DNA of 64,000 nucleotides. It comes from Streptomyces alfalfae (GTDB lineage Bacteria > Actinomycetota > Actinomycetes > Streptomycetales > Streptomycetaceae). The stretch is from contig NZ_QEXM01000038.1 of assembly GCF_004127445.1 (NCBI RefSeq), positions 124,001 to 188,000 of the forward strand, read 5' to 3'. The notes beneath the pieces were generated by a model that was not told the origin of the DNA, did no database searches, and worked only from the letters and a program-made list of their open reading frames with translations. Positions 30,612-39,476 of the stretch are shown one piece after another. Numbering within the stretch: the first letter of the stretch is position 1; each line of letters begins with the position of its first letter. The position numbers were made by a program, and so were the translations under genes.

Positions 30612-33600
30612 TCACGCGTCGCGGCGGGGGCGGGGCAGCAGGCGGTCGGTGAGGACGGTGCCGGTCAGGGCGATGTTCTCCGCCTGGGTCATGGCGTGGT
30701 GGGTGCAGGCGGTGTCGTGGGACGTGATGCGGCCGGTGACCCAGGGCTGCCAGGCGCGGCCCGTGGGGGCGGTGTCGGGCTTCCCGCGGGTGGCGTGGAA
30801 GTAGACCAGGTCGCCGTCGAAGACACCCTCGGTGAAGGTTGGCAGCAGGGTGGCGTGGTGGCTGATCAGCGCCGTGGCCGCCTTGAGGTGGGTCTCGTCG
30901 AGCGCGTGCTCGGCGTACGACGCCCGAAGCGCCTCGGAGGGCAGGGCGTCCCGCCCGGAGCCGCCCCGGCGGGGCAGCTGCCCGGCGGCTTCGAGGAGGA
31001 GGTCCGTGGTGCGCCGTGAGTCCTGCTCGACGCGCAGCCGGTCCGAGGGGTCGATGGGCTGGGCGTCGAGCATGGCCAGCAGGTCCACCCGCTCGCCCTC
31101 TCTCTGCAGCTGGACCGCGATCGCATGGGCCAGCGCTCCGCCGAGGGACCAGCCGAGCAGGTGGTAGGGGCCGCTGCGCTGGACCGAGCGGATGTGCCGG
31201 GTGTAGTCGGTGATCATCTCGCGGAAGGACGCCGCGGGCTGTTCGGTGCCGCGCAGCCCGCGGGCCTGGATCGCGTACACCGGGACGTCTGCCGGCAGAT
31301 GCGGCGGCAGGGTCGCGTAGCACCAGCCGAGGCCGCCCGCCGGGTGCACGCAGAACAGCGGCGGGCGGGCGCCGGTGGTGCGCAGCGGCAGTAGGACCTC
31401 GAAGGCGTCCCGCTGAGTGTCGGCCTCCAGGAGCCTGGCCAGGGAGAGGACCGTGGGCGCCTGGTACAGCGCGCCGAGCGGCAGCTCGGTCCCCAGGTCG
31501 GCGCGGACACGGGCGGTGAGCTGCGCGGCGAGCAGCGAGTGGCCGCCCAGGGCGAAGAAGTCGTCGTCGACGCTGACGTCCGGCACGTCGAGCACGTCGC
31601 AGAAGATGCCGCACAGCTCCTTTTCCAGCGGGCTCCCCGCCGGCCGGCCGCCGACCGGGGCCACGGGAGCCGTCGCGGCGGCGAGGGCGGCGCGGTCCAG
31701 TTTGCCCTGGACGGTCAGCGGCAGCGCCCGGTGCACGACGAACCGGGAGGGCACCATGGGGGAGGGGAGCCGGGCCGAGGCCCAGGACCGCAGGTCGACG
31801 GCTTCCAGCGGGGCGCCGGCGCCGGCGGCGAGGCTCTCGGCGGCCACGACGTGCGCCGTCAGGGTCTGCGTGGCGCGGGCGCCATGACCCGTCTCGTGCA
31901 CGGTCACGGCGGCGTGGGCGATGTCGGGATGACCGGCGAGGACGGCCTCGATCTCCGGCAGTTCGACGCGCACGCCCCGCACCTTGACCTGCTGGTCGTT
32001 GCGGCCGAGGTACTCGAGATCGCCCTCGTGCGTCAGGCGCACCAGATCACCGGTGCGGTACATGCGGGACCCGGCCGCGCCGAAGGGGTCGGCGACGAAC
32101 CGCTCGGCGGTCAGGTCGGGCCTCCCGAGATAGCCCCGGGTGACCTGTGCGCCGGCCAGATACAGCTCACCCGGCACCGTCGCCGGGACGGGCCGCAGCG
32201 CGCGATCGAGCACGTAGGCCCGCACGTTGTGGCCGGGACGCCCGATGACCGGGCGCTCCGCGTCCTTCCCGATGCGGCGGTACACCGCGTCCACGGTGCA
32301 TTCGGTGGGCCCGTAGTAGTTGTGGAAGACGGTCGAGGGGCAGGACCGCAGCCGCTGCCACAGGTCGGCGTCGATGGCCTCGCCGCCGACCATCACCATC
32401 CGCGGATGGTGGCCCTCACCGTCGACCAGGCCGGCGGCGAGGAGCCGGCGGAGGAACGAGGGCGTGAGGTCGAGGAAGTCGACGCGCCGCTCGCGGACGC
32501 CGGCGACGAGGGCGGCGGGGTCGAGCCGCACCGGCTCCTCGATGAGGTGCAGTTCCTGACCGGCGGCCAGGAAGAGCAGCCCCACCCACGCCGTGTCGAA
32601 CGAGAACGAGGCGGTGAGCGCGGCCCGCAGCCGGCGCCCCGCCGCGGCGACGCCCGGCGCGATCAGGTCGCGCTCGTGGTCGAAGAAGAGGTTGGTCAGC
32701 TGGCGGTGCTCGACGACCACCCCCTTGGGCCGCCCCGAGGTGCCCGAGGTGAAACTGACGTACGCGGGATGTCCCGCCCCCGAGGCCGACGGCTGGTGCG
32801 GGGCCCGGGGGTCGGTCTCCGGCCGGCGTCCGAGACCGAGGACCGTCGCCTCGTCGTCGAGCACCACCGCGGGCGTGGCGCGGGCGAGCCGCGGGGCCTC
32901 GGCGGAGGCGGTGATCACGTACAGCGGGCGGGCGTCGGCCACCATCGCGCGGATGCGCTCCGCCGGGTGCCCCGGGTCCAGCGGGACGCAGGCCGCGCCC
33001 GTCTTGAGGACGGCGAGCAGGGCGACCACGTAGTCGGCCGTACGGGGCAGCAGCACCGCCACGTACGTCTCGGGGGCGGCGCCCCGCGCGAGCAGCAGGT
33101 GCGCGAGGCGGTTGGCGCGGGCGTTGAGTTCCCCGAAGGTCAGCTCCGTCCCGCCGCAGACCAGGGCCGTCTCGGCCGGCGTTCGGCGGGCATGGGCCTC
33201 GAACAGCTCCGGCAGCGTCGTGGCGGGGACGGGGTGTTCGTCGCCCTTCGCCGCGCTCAGCAGGCGGGCGCGCTCCTCGGCGGGCAGGACCTCGATGTCC
33301 TTGAGGGGCACCAGCGGTTCGGCCCGTGACAGCGTCCGCAGCAGGGCCATGAAGCGCCGGTGGTGGGCGGTGACGTCGGCGGCGGAGTACAGCGCGGGGT
33401 CGGCCTGGAAGTCGATGCGCAGCGAGCCGTCGGCGGGCCGGTCGTAGACGTTCACGCCCAGACCCGTGACAGGTCCGTTGGAGAGGTTGTGCAGCACCGC
33501 CGCGTACGCGCCGAAGGACAACTCCTTGTCGTGGGTCATGATGTTGATGCCCCAGTCGTCCGCGAAGCCCTCGGGACGCCGGGCGATCTTCAGCTCGCGC

Positions 33601-34604
33601 GCCATGTACCCGTAGGGGTAACGCTGGTGGCGCAGCACTCCCTTGGCCTTGTCGACGGTGTGGCGCAGCAGGTCGTCCAGGGTGCTTCGCTCGTCGACCC
33701 GCACGCGCAGGGGCAGGATGTTGGCGAGCATCGTCGGCACGTCGCGCGCCGCCGCGCCGCGTCCGGTCACCGTCAGGTCCAGCGTCACCTGGTCGCGGCC
33801 GCTGAACCGGTGCACGTACAGGGACAGGGCCGTCATCGCCGCCGTCGCGAGACCCGTACGCGCTCCGCGGGCCCGGGCCCGCAGCCCGTCGGTCGCCGCG
33901 GCGTCGAGGTGGCCGGTGGCGCGGACGAAGCCGCGCGGGATGTCCGGCACCTCGTGCGCGGAGTCCGGCCGGGACGGCCAGTCGGCCAGCTCCGCCGCCC
34001 AGTACTCCCGGTCGCGCGCGAACCGCTCCGAGGCGTGGTAATCGGCCTCGTCCGCGAGCACCTGGCTCAGGGTGCCCATGCGGCGCGGCGGCACGGGCTC
34101 CCCGGCGTCCAGGGCGGTGTAGACCTCGGCGATCCGCTGGATGAACAGGGCCGCGCCGTAGCCGTCCAGGGTGATGTGGTGCATGGCGAGGTACAGCAGG
34201 CACCGGTCCTCTGCCGTCCGGAGGGCCGTGAAGACCGCCGTGGGCGTGCGGCCGAGGTCGACGGGCCGGTCGAGCTCCGCCCGCATCCACGCGTACGCGG
34301 CCGCGGTGGGGTCGTCCTCGCCCCGCAGGTCGATTTCCGGCAACCGCCAGTCGCGCAGCGGCTCGACGATCTGCCGCACCTCACCGCCGTCGTCGGTCAC
34401 GAACCGCGCGCGCAGCCCCTCCGCGTCGGTGAGGGCCTCGCGCAGCGCCCGCTCCAGTACGCCCGCGTCCACCGGGCCCTGGATCTCCACCACTTCGGCC
34501 GCCCGGAAAGCGGGGCTCCGTGGATCAAGGGCCTGGGCGAACCACATGCCCGTCTGCGCAGCGCTCAGCGGCATCCCGCGGCCACCGTCGAACCTACTGT
34601 CCAT
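30612..34604 (-). CDS. stand-alone non-ribosomal peptide synthetase, C-A-T-TE
   Basis: A 1330-residue EntF-like NRPS. Condensation domain (about 10-430) with intact M-H-H-I-T-L-D-G. Adenylation domain (about 450-950) with F-T-S-G-T-S-G-R-P-K-G, N-Y-Y-G-P-T-E, Y-R-T-G-D-L-V and the terminal Lys of V-Q-G-K-L-D. Carrier domain (about 970-1045) with F-F-A-L-G-G-H-S-L. Thioesterase (about 1065-1320) with G-W-S-L-G-G. Read by eye against GrsA, the pocket residues are D-T-V-D-M-G-Y-V-D-K; the two extra Asp suggest a basic substrate (low confidence). ATG 34604 has GAGGGAAG upstream. No MbtH, Sfp or acyl-starter genes are nearby, so it likely condenses one amino acid onto a partner-delivered group. 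Confidence 0.9.
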   Translation of the reverse strand: MDSRFDGGRGMPLSAAQTGMWFAQALDPRSPAFRAAEVVEIQGPVDAGVLERALREALTDAEGLRARFVTDDGGEVRQIVEPLRDWRLPEIDLRGEDDPTAAAYAWMRAELDRPVDLGRTPTAVFTALRTAEDRCLLYLAMHHITLDGYGAALFIQRIAEVYTALDAGEPVPPRRMGTLSQVLADEADYHASERFARDREYWAAELADWPSRPDSAHEVPDIPRGFVRATGHLDAAATDGLRARARGARTGLATAAMTALSLYVHRFSGRDQVTLDLTVTGRGAAARDVPTMLANILPLRVRVDERSTLDDLLRHTVDKAKGVLRHQRYPYGYMARELKIARRPEGFADDWGINIMTHDKELSFGAYAAVLHNLSNGPVTGLGVNVYDRPADGSLRIDFQADPALYSAADVTAHHRRFMALLRTLSRAEPLVPLKDIEVLPAEERARLLSAAKGDEHPVPATTLPELFEAHARRTPAETALVCGGTELTFGELNARANRLAHLLLARGAAPETYVAVLLPRTADYVVALLAVLKTGAACVPLDPGHPAERIRAMVADARPLYVITASAEAPRLARATPAVVLDDEATVLGLGRRPETDPRAPHQPSASGAGHPAYVSFTSGTSGRPKGVVVEHRQLTNLFFDHERDLIAPGVAAAGRRLRAALTASFSFDTAWVGLLFLAAGQELHLIEEPVRLDPAALVAGVRERRVDFLDLTPSFLRRLLAAGLVDGEGHHPRMVMVGGEAIDADLWQRLRSCPSTVFHNYYGPTECTVDAVYRRIGKDAERPVIGRPGHNVRAYVLDRALRPVPATVPGELYLAGAQVTRGYLGRPDLTAERFVADPFGAAGSRMYRTGDLVRLTHEGDLEYLGRNDQQVKVRGVRVELPEIEAVLAGHPDIAHAAVTVHETGHGARATQTLTAHVVAAESLAAGAGAPLEAVDLRSWASARLPSPMVPSRFVVHRALPLTVQGKLDRAALAAATAPVAPVGGRPAGSPLEKELCGIFCDVLDVPDVSVDDDFFALGGHSLLAAQLTARVRADLGTELPLGALYQAPTVLSLARLLEADTQRDAFEVLLPLRTTGARPPLFCVHPAGGLGWCYATLPPHLPADVPVYAIQARGLRGTEQPAASFREMITDYTRHIRSVQRSGPYHLLGWSLGGALAHAIAVQLQREGERVDLLAMLDAQPIDPSDRLRVEQDSRRTTDLLLEAAGQLPRRGGSGRDALPSEALRASYAEHALDETHLKAATALISHHATLLPTFTEGVFDGDLVYFHATRGKPDTAPTGRAWQPWVTGRITSHDTACTHHAMTQAENIALTGTVLTDRLLPRPRRDA

Positions 34605-34864
34605 TCTCGCGTCAACTTCCCTCACGGCCAGGGCCACCGCCCGCTCGCGCCGGCTCTCGGCACGCTCACACCGCCGCCCCTCGGCACGGGGCGGTCATCC
34701 GGTCATGTGCCATAGAGGGCAACGAGCCGCACTCGGCGAAGTGTCGGTTATCAGGCAACCTGCTTACGGAAGGCGGCCTTTCCGGACGGTGTCGACGGCG
34801 GTGCGGCGCGCAGGGGAGACGCGCCGGGGCGGGACGGAAAAGGGACGGAAAAGGGAGGGAAAGG

Positions 34865-34896
34865 GGGCGGGGCGGGACAGCATGTCCGCCCCGCCC
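34865..34896 (-). terminator. terminator after the hydrolase gene
   Basis: A 14-bp stem with one bulged base and a 3-nt loop lies 43 nt after the hydrolase stop (34939). On the transcript strand it is followed by a pyrimidine-rich tract (34838-34864) that includes two TTTT runs. Confidence 0.7.
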
Positions 34897-34938
34897 GGTT
34901 TTCCGCCGCGCCCGCCACGGTCGCGCGCGGCGGTCGCG

Positions 34939-35793
34939 TCAGTCCGGCAGCCCCCGCACGTACTCGGCCACCAGCTTCGCCACCGCCTCCGGCACCTCCA
35001 TGTGCATGATGTGGGTGGCCTCGACCCGGGCGACCGTGACGGTGGGCCGGGCGCGGGTGAGCGCGGCCAGCTCCTCGGTGACCCCTCGCGCGAACCGGTC
35101 GGTGAACTCGCTGAACCACTCCATGCCGGGCGCGGGCGGCAGCTGCCGGCCCGCCTGGGCCAGGAGCAGCGGAGGTTCGATACCGGTGAGCCACCCGGTG
35201 ACGCCGAGCGCGCCGACCCTCCGGAGTTCGTCGAAGAGCTGCAGCGCCGCCGCCCGTTCCGGCAGCGTCTGCCACGTGCGGTCCGGCAGCGGGCGGGCGG
35301 CGGCACGGGCGGCGGTCTCCGCGAGGTCGGCGGGGACGCCGAGCCGTACGACGTCGGCGACCTTCTGTTCGATGTGCCCGGCGGGCGCGACGGCCCCGGC
35401 CACCGCCGACAGCCCCTCGTTCACGCGTGCCGCGCCCGGCTCTTCGGGGCCCCACCAGAAGCCGTCCAGGTTCACGGCGGCACGGGTGCGGGCCGGGTAC
35501 GCACGGGCGAACTCGACCGCGGTCAGCCCGCCGAGCGAGTGGCCCACCACGACGGCCTCGGACACGCCGTGCGCGTCGAGGGTGTCCGCGATGAGCCGTA
35601 CCGCCGTGGACAGGGTCCAAGGGGAGATGTCGGGGGAGCGGCCGTGTCCGGGGAGGTCGAGGCCGAGGACCCGGTGGTCGGGGGTGAGGAGGGCGGATGC
35701 GGTGTCCCAGTCGGCGACCGACCGCGAGAAACCGTGCAGGAGGACCAACTGGGGGCCGTCGCCCCCAAAATCATGGGTGTGTAGGAGTGTCAT
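34939..35793 (-). CDS. alpha/beta hydrolase
   Basis: A 284-residue hydrolase with L-V-L-L-H-G-F-S-R-S (oxyanion region), nucleophile elbow G-H-S-L-G-G (about residues 97-102), and a catalytic His probably in A-T-H-I-M-H-M-E. Asp near D-W or R-P-x-x-T is not clear. There is no signal peptide. The substrate is unpredictable. Its 142-bp upstream region is shared with a divergent small gene at 35936. Confidence 0.82.
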   Translation of the reverse strand: MTLLHTHDFGGDGPQLVLLHGFSRSVADWDTASALLTPDHRVLGLDLPGHGRSPDISPWTLSTAVRLIADTLDAHGVSEAVVVGHSLGGLTAVEFARAYPARTRAAVNLDGFWWGPEEPGAARVNEGLSAVAGAVAPAGHIEQKVADVVRLGVPADLAETAARAAARPLPDRTWQTLPERAAALQLFDELRRVGALGVTGWLTGIEPPLLLAQAGRQLPPAPGMEWFSEFTDRFARGVTEELAALTRARPTVTVARVEATHIMHMEVPEAVAKLVAEYVRGLPD

Positions 35794-35935
35794 CGGGGGT
35801 CACTGTAGAGCGCCCGTACGCGTTCGAACACCGGTTTACGATCATCGTCGGGGCCATCAGGAACCATGTGCCGCCAGGCGGTGAGGGCGGTCGGGAGACG
35901 GCGCCGGGCGGGTCCGGCCGCGTACGCTTGGCGCC

Positions 35936-36325
35936 GTGCCCCGGAAATCGCGAAAGCCCCGCCGGCTCGTCGCCGACGGGCGGACGTATCTGTGGACGCT
36001 CCGCCACCACCATCGCCTGGGTGCAAGCGGCCGGTCCGAGGACTGCCGGGAGACCCTGACGCTTTATCCGCAGGCGGACGGTTCCGGCGGCCCGCTGCGC
36101 ATCGTCTTCGCCGAGGCCCCCGGCCGCTATGTGCCCGGCGGCGCTCCGTTCGGTTCCGGCGACGTGGGGTTCGTCCGTGGCGGCTCCCTGAACCTGCACG
36201 AACCGGGCGCCGTGCGGGCCCTGCTCGACGAGGCGCTGGCCGGCGGCCGGTGGCCGGACGACCGGCGGGCGACGGAGATCGACGGCTGGACGCTGCTGGA
36301 GGCGGCGTCCGCGCGCCACTCCTGA
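35936..36325 (+). CDS. small protein of unknown function
   Basis: A 129-residue protein with a basic N terminus (P-R-K-S-R-K-P-R-R), then mixed alpha/beta sequence with R-E-T-L-T-L-Y-P, L-R-I-V-F-A-E-A-P-G-R-Y and a C-terminal E-I-D-G-W-T-L-L-E-A. It has no membrane segment. TACGCT (35923-35928) is 7 nt before the GTG, so it is probably leaderless. I do not recognise the family. Codon use is normal, so I think it is real. Confidence 0.65.
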   Translation: MPRKSRKPRRLVADGRTYLWTLRHHHRLGASGRSEDCRETLTLYPQADGSGGPLRIVFAEAPGRYVPGGAPFGSGDVGFVRGGSLNLHEPGAVRALLDEALAGGRWPDDRRATEIDGWTLLEAASARHS

Positions 36326-36357
36326 CGGCCGGGTCGGTCGCGGGCCCCTCGTGAAGG

Positions 36358-37344
36358 TCAGTCCCACTGCCATTCGAGTCCATAGACGCCCGGCGGGCAC
36401 TTGGCGGGGAGCAGGTGGGCGGTGTGGGACGTGTCCAGGAGCACGCGGTGGCGCTGCCGGGCCTCGCCGTCGAGGCGTTCGCGGTAGAAGTAGTGGCAGC
36501 TCGCCGGAGTGGCCAGCGGGTGGAAGCGCACGTGCAGCAGGTAGGTCCGGAGGGATTCGCGGATGCGGCGCTCGTGGCAGTAGGAGGTCGTGAGCGACGG
36601 GCCGACGTGAACGGTGTACTCGACCACCGCAGTGTCGTTGCGGGCCAGCGGGCGGCCGAAGGAGATGTCCGCGAGCACGCTGCGCAGTTCGGGCAGGAAG
36701 CGCCGGTCGGCCAGCTCGCCCGAGCGCACGACGACGTCGACGGCGTCGTCCGGCGGCGCGTCGAGGAAGTGGACCACGGTGAGCTGCCGGGCGCCGTCCC
36801 GGACGGCCCGCAGCACGGTCGTCACCGTGATCTCACGGATGGCACGGTGCTCGTCCAGCGTCACCGTCTCGTGGGTGACCAGGGCCTGGGTGTCGGAGTT
36901 GAAGTAGGGGAACGCCTCGCCCAGGGCCTGTTCGAGGTCGGACCTCTCGCCGTAGACACCGCGGACGGCGGCCGGGTCGTGCGGCAGCGCCCGGCCGCGG
37001 GGCCGGTGCGGTCCCAGCAGGGAGCGCAGGGTGCCCGGCAGCAGTCCGAGCATCGGCTCCAAGGCGTCGATGGCCCGCAGCGACTGGGGCCGCTCGGGCT
37101 GGCTGCGGCCCCGCTGCCAGTGGCTGAGCGTGGCGGGGCTGACGCTGATCCCCTGCGCGTGGAGGCGGTCGCATATCCGCTCCAGGGAGAGGCCGCGCTG
37201 CCGCAGCGCCCGGCGCAGGACGTCGGCGAAGGTCGCCTCCGGGTCACGCGGGTCGAGGCCCCGCAGGCCGGCGCTGCTGAGGTCGTGGTGGTCTCCGCGG
37301 CCGTCGAGCCCGTTCGGGCCCGAGGCGAAAAGGTCGTTCGTCAT
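36358..37344 (-). CDS. XRE-type helix-turn-helix regulator
   Basis: A 328-residue protein. The HTH (about residues 45-105) includes L-E-R-I-C-D-R-L, S-V-S-P-A-T-L-S-H-W-Q-R-G-R-S-Q-P-E-R, a classic XRE pattern. The large C-terminal domain (about 140-325) is beta-rich with R-E-I-T-V-T-T-V-L and C-H-Y-F-Y-R-E-R-L; I do not recognise it. Streptomyces has several such regulators of unknown targets. ATG 37344 was chosen because the preceding in-frame sequence overlaps a terminator. It is downstream of the S1 protease gene on the same strand, separated by a strong terminator. Confidence 0.8.
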   Translation of the reverse strand: MTNDLFASGPNGLDGRGDHHDLSSAGLRGLDPRDPEATFADVLRRALRQRGLSLERICDRLHAQGISVSPATLSHWQRGRSQPERPQSLRAIDALEPMLGLLPGTLRSLLGPHRPRGRALPHDPAAVRGVYGERSDLEQALGEAFPYFNSDTQALVTHETVTLDEHRAIREITVTTVLRAVRDGARQLTVVHFLDAPPDDAVDVVVRSGELADRRFLPELRSVLADISFGRPLARNDTAVVEYTVHVGPSLTTSYCHERRIRESLRTYLLHVRFHPLATPASCHYFYRERLDGEARQRHRVLLDTSHTAHLLPAKCPPGVYGLEWQWD

Positions 37345-37416
37345 GATTTCTCTCGATGGGGGCGTATGGGCGCCGTTCCACGGCGGGCCGGTCTGCCCGC
37401 ACCCATACGCCGAGCA

Positions 37417-37448
37417 GGGGCCGTTCACCGTAACCGGTGGACGGCCCC
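37417..37448 (-). terminator. terminator after the S1 protease gene
   Basis: A 14-bp stem (GGGGCCGTTCACCG, 4-nt loop, complement with one G.U), 22 nt downstream of the protease stop. Confidence 0.8.
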
Positions 37449-37469
37449 TGTGACCCGGGACGAAAGGGG

Positions 37470-38654
37470 TCAGTTGGTGTTCAGTGTCAGGCCGTAGTAG
37501 TTGAGCGCGTCATCGAGCGGCTGGAAGTAGGAGGAACCGCCCGAGTTCACCCCGGAGCACTGCTGGCCGATGGGGCCGCCGGAGGTCATGCCCTGCGCCT
37601 GGTTGCCGGAGATGTAGGCGCCACCGCTGTCGCCGCCCTCGGTGCAGACCGTGGAGCTGGCGAGGCCGGAGACGACGGTGTCGGGGCCGCCGTTCTGGTC
37701 GGTGTAGGTCACGCTGACGTTGTACGAGCGGACCGTGCCGCAGGTCCAGCCGGTGGTCTGGCCGGACTTGCAGAGCGCGGCGCCCGACGCGGCCCTGCGG
37801 CTGCCCTGGACGGCGACCGGGCTGCTGTTGCCCCAGGTGCCGACGCTGGTGGCGATGGAGTTGCCGGAGTCGACGGCCGCGACGCCCATGTCTACGCTGC
37901 GCGTGCCGACCGCGAACCGGGTGTGCGTGGCCTTGGCGAAGCGCACGTTGTTGTACGACAGGACGGGCAGGTCCTCCACGCAGTGGCCCGCGGTGACCAG
38001 GAACTGCTTGCCGTTCCTGTCGTGGGCGCCGTAACCCACGGAACACAGGTAGCCGTTGTAGGTCATCCGGCTGCCCGGGTAGATCACGGCCTGCGGGGTG
38101 AGCTTCTCCTGGCCCTTGACGATCTTGACGGCCTTGCCGTGCTTCGCCGCCTCGGCCAGGAACGCCTTGGTGGCCGCCCCCCGCCCGCTGTTGACCTCGA
38201 CCGTGACCGTGTCCGACGCGAGGTCGACGCGCCACGAGGAGACGCCGCCGGGGACGCGCTTGGCGGCGAGGGTGTCCAGCTTCGCCTTGATCTTCTCCAG
38301 CTCGGCCTGGCCGCGGGCGGGGACCCGGGCGTCGAGACCGCTCTTCTCGATCTTCCTGGCCTCGGCGGCGTCACCGGCGTTGACGGTCAGCTCGCCGCCG
38401 GCGGTGAAGAAGGCGCCGTCGCCGGATATGCCGTCCTCGGCCAGCCCCGCGAGCCGTCTCTGCTGCGCGTCCTGCTCGTCGAGCCGTTCCGCGGCGGCCT
38501 TCTCGCTGACGCCGAGCGAATCGGCGAGCGCCCGCACCATCTCCGGCTGGTACTTCGGGGCGGCCTCGCTCGCCTGGGCCTGGGCGGTCACGGCGGTGAC
38601 CGAGAGCAGGGCTCCGGCAGCGGCGATCAGGGCGGACTTATGCGAAATACGCAC
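37470..38654 (-). CDS. secreted S1 family serine protease (streptogrisin-type, with propeptide)
   Basis: A 394-residue pre-pro-protease. The signal peptide covers about residues 1-30 (R-I-S-H-K-S-A-L-I-A-A-A-G, cleavage near A-Q-A). An alpha-lytic-protease-type propeptide (about 31-205) is followed by a mature domain with the triad T-A-G-H-C, S-V-D-M-G-V and G-G-D-S-G-G. Cysteine pairs fit streptogrisins. GTG 38654 was chosen because AAGGAA lies 8 nt upstream; the longer in-frame extension is arginine-rich and not a signal peptide. It is self-processed outside the cell. The 5' leader contains a 15-bp hairpin (38770-38807). Confidence 0.92.
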   Translation of the reverse strand: MRISHKSALIAAAGALLSVTAVTAQAQASEAAPKYQPEMVRALADSLGVSEKAAAERLDEQDAQQRRLAGLAEDGISGDGAFFTAGGELTVNAGDAAEARKIEKSGLDARVPARGQAELEKIKAKLDTLAAKRVPGGVSSWRVDLASDTVTVEVNSGRGAATKAFLAEAAKHGKAVKIVKGQEKLTPQAVIYPGSRMTYNGYLCSVGYGAHDRNGKQFLVTAGHCVEDLPVLSYNNVRFAKATHTRFAVGTRSVDMGVAAVDSGNSIATSVGTWGNSSPVAVQGSRRAASGAALCKSGQTTGWTCGTVRSYNVSVTYTDQNGGPDTVVSGLASSTVCTEGGDSGGAYISGNQAQGMTSGGPIGQQCSGVNSGGSSYFQPLDDALNYYGLTLNTN

Positions 38655-38769
38655 TCTTGTTTCCTTCCGGTAGCAGGCAGCGGCCACGTCATTCCTGCGT
38701 CCCGGGACAGCGATGTTCCAGGGACGGGGATGTGGGTGCGTTTCCCGTGAAGGCGGGCCTTTGCCTGGC

Positions 38770-38807
38770 GGCGAAAGTGGGGGCTTCGCCGCGCCCCGAC
38801 TTTCGCC
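38770..38807 (-). promoter_or_regulatory. long hairpin upstream of the protease gene
   Basis: A 15-bp stem with one mismatch (GGCGAAAGTGGGGGC and GCCCCGACTTTCGCC, 8-nt loop) lies 116 bp upstream of the protease start in a 300-bp intergenic region that otherwise holds only promoters. It could be an attenuator or a binding site. Confidence 0.5.
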
Positions 38808-38961
38808 CATCGGCCGGAGGCTCATCAAGGTTCGCGACCGGGGAGGTTTTTAACAGAGTTCCTTTGAATCTGTTTACCGCGAAGGGCCGCTCGCCGAGGC
38901 GCGCTCCCGTGGCGCCGACCGTCCGTGGCGCGGACGCCGACGGTATTCGTAGGGTGACCCC

Positions 38962-39312
38962 ATGCCACTCGTAGAAGTCACCCACGCCCCGGACGTCCCC
39001 GAATCGAAGCTCCGGGAACTGGGTTCGGTGCTGCCGCACCTCGTGTCCGTCGCCGTGGAATGCCCCGAGGAACCGTACGACGGAGATCTCCAGCCGGGAG
39101 ACGTCGAGATCCGCTTCCGCGGTCTGGGGCCGCTCGACCGCTGCGGGCTCGACGTGGTGATCGAGGTGCGGTCCAAGTACTTCGAGAGCAGGGCCGCCGA
39201 CCGGCAGGAGCGGGTGGACCGCCTGCACGAGGACATCCGCACCGCGACCGGCCTCGACGACTTCGGCGTCTACCTGTCGCTTCCGGTGGCCGCCTGGGCG
39301 CAGGGCGACTGA
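38962..39312 (+). CDS. small protein, possible tautomerase-superfamily member
   Basis: A 116-residue protein starting M-P-L-V-E-V. Pro2 and the beta-alpha-beta pattern (strand, helix P-E-S-K-L-R-E-L-G, strand V-E-I-R-F, strand L-D-V-V-I-E-V, helix D-R-Q-E-R-V-D-R-L-H-E-D-I) resemble tautomerases that use an N-terminal proline. I see no further diagnostic residue, so this is tentative. TAGGGT (38949-38954) is 7 nt before ATG 38962, a nearly leaderless start. Confidence 0.6.
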   Translation: MPLVEVTHAPDVPESKLRELGSVLPHLVSVAVECPEEPYDGDLQPGDVEIRFRGLGPLDRCGLDVVIEVRSKYFESRAADRQERVDRLHEDIRTATGLDDFGVYLSLPVAAWAQGD

Positions 39313-39476
39313 CCAGGGGGGCGGGTGACTCTCCGTCACTCGTTCTGGGGAAGCGGCGGCCGGACACGTCTCGTCGAGCGGCCGGGTGGGCAGGACCGCG
39401 AGCGGCAACAGGGCGGGCACGACTCTCCGCCGGGTTCCGCAGGTCTGTTCCCGTCACCCCGGAAAGGCGGAACCGC

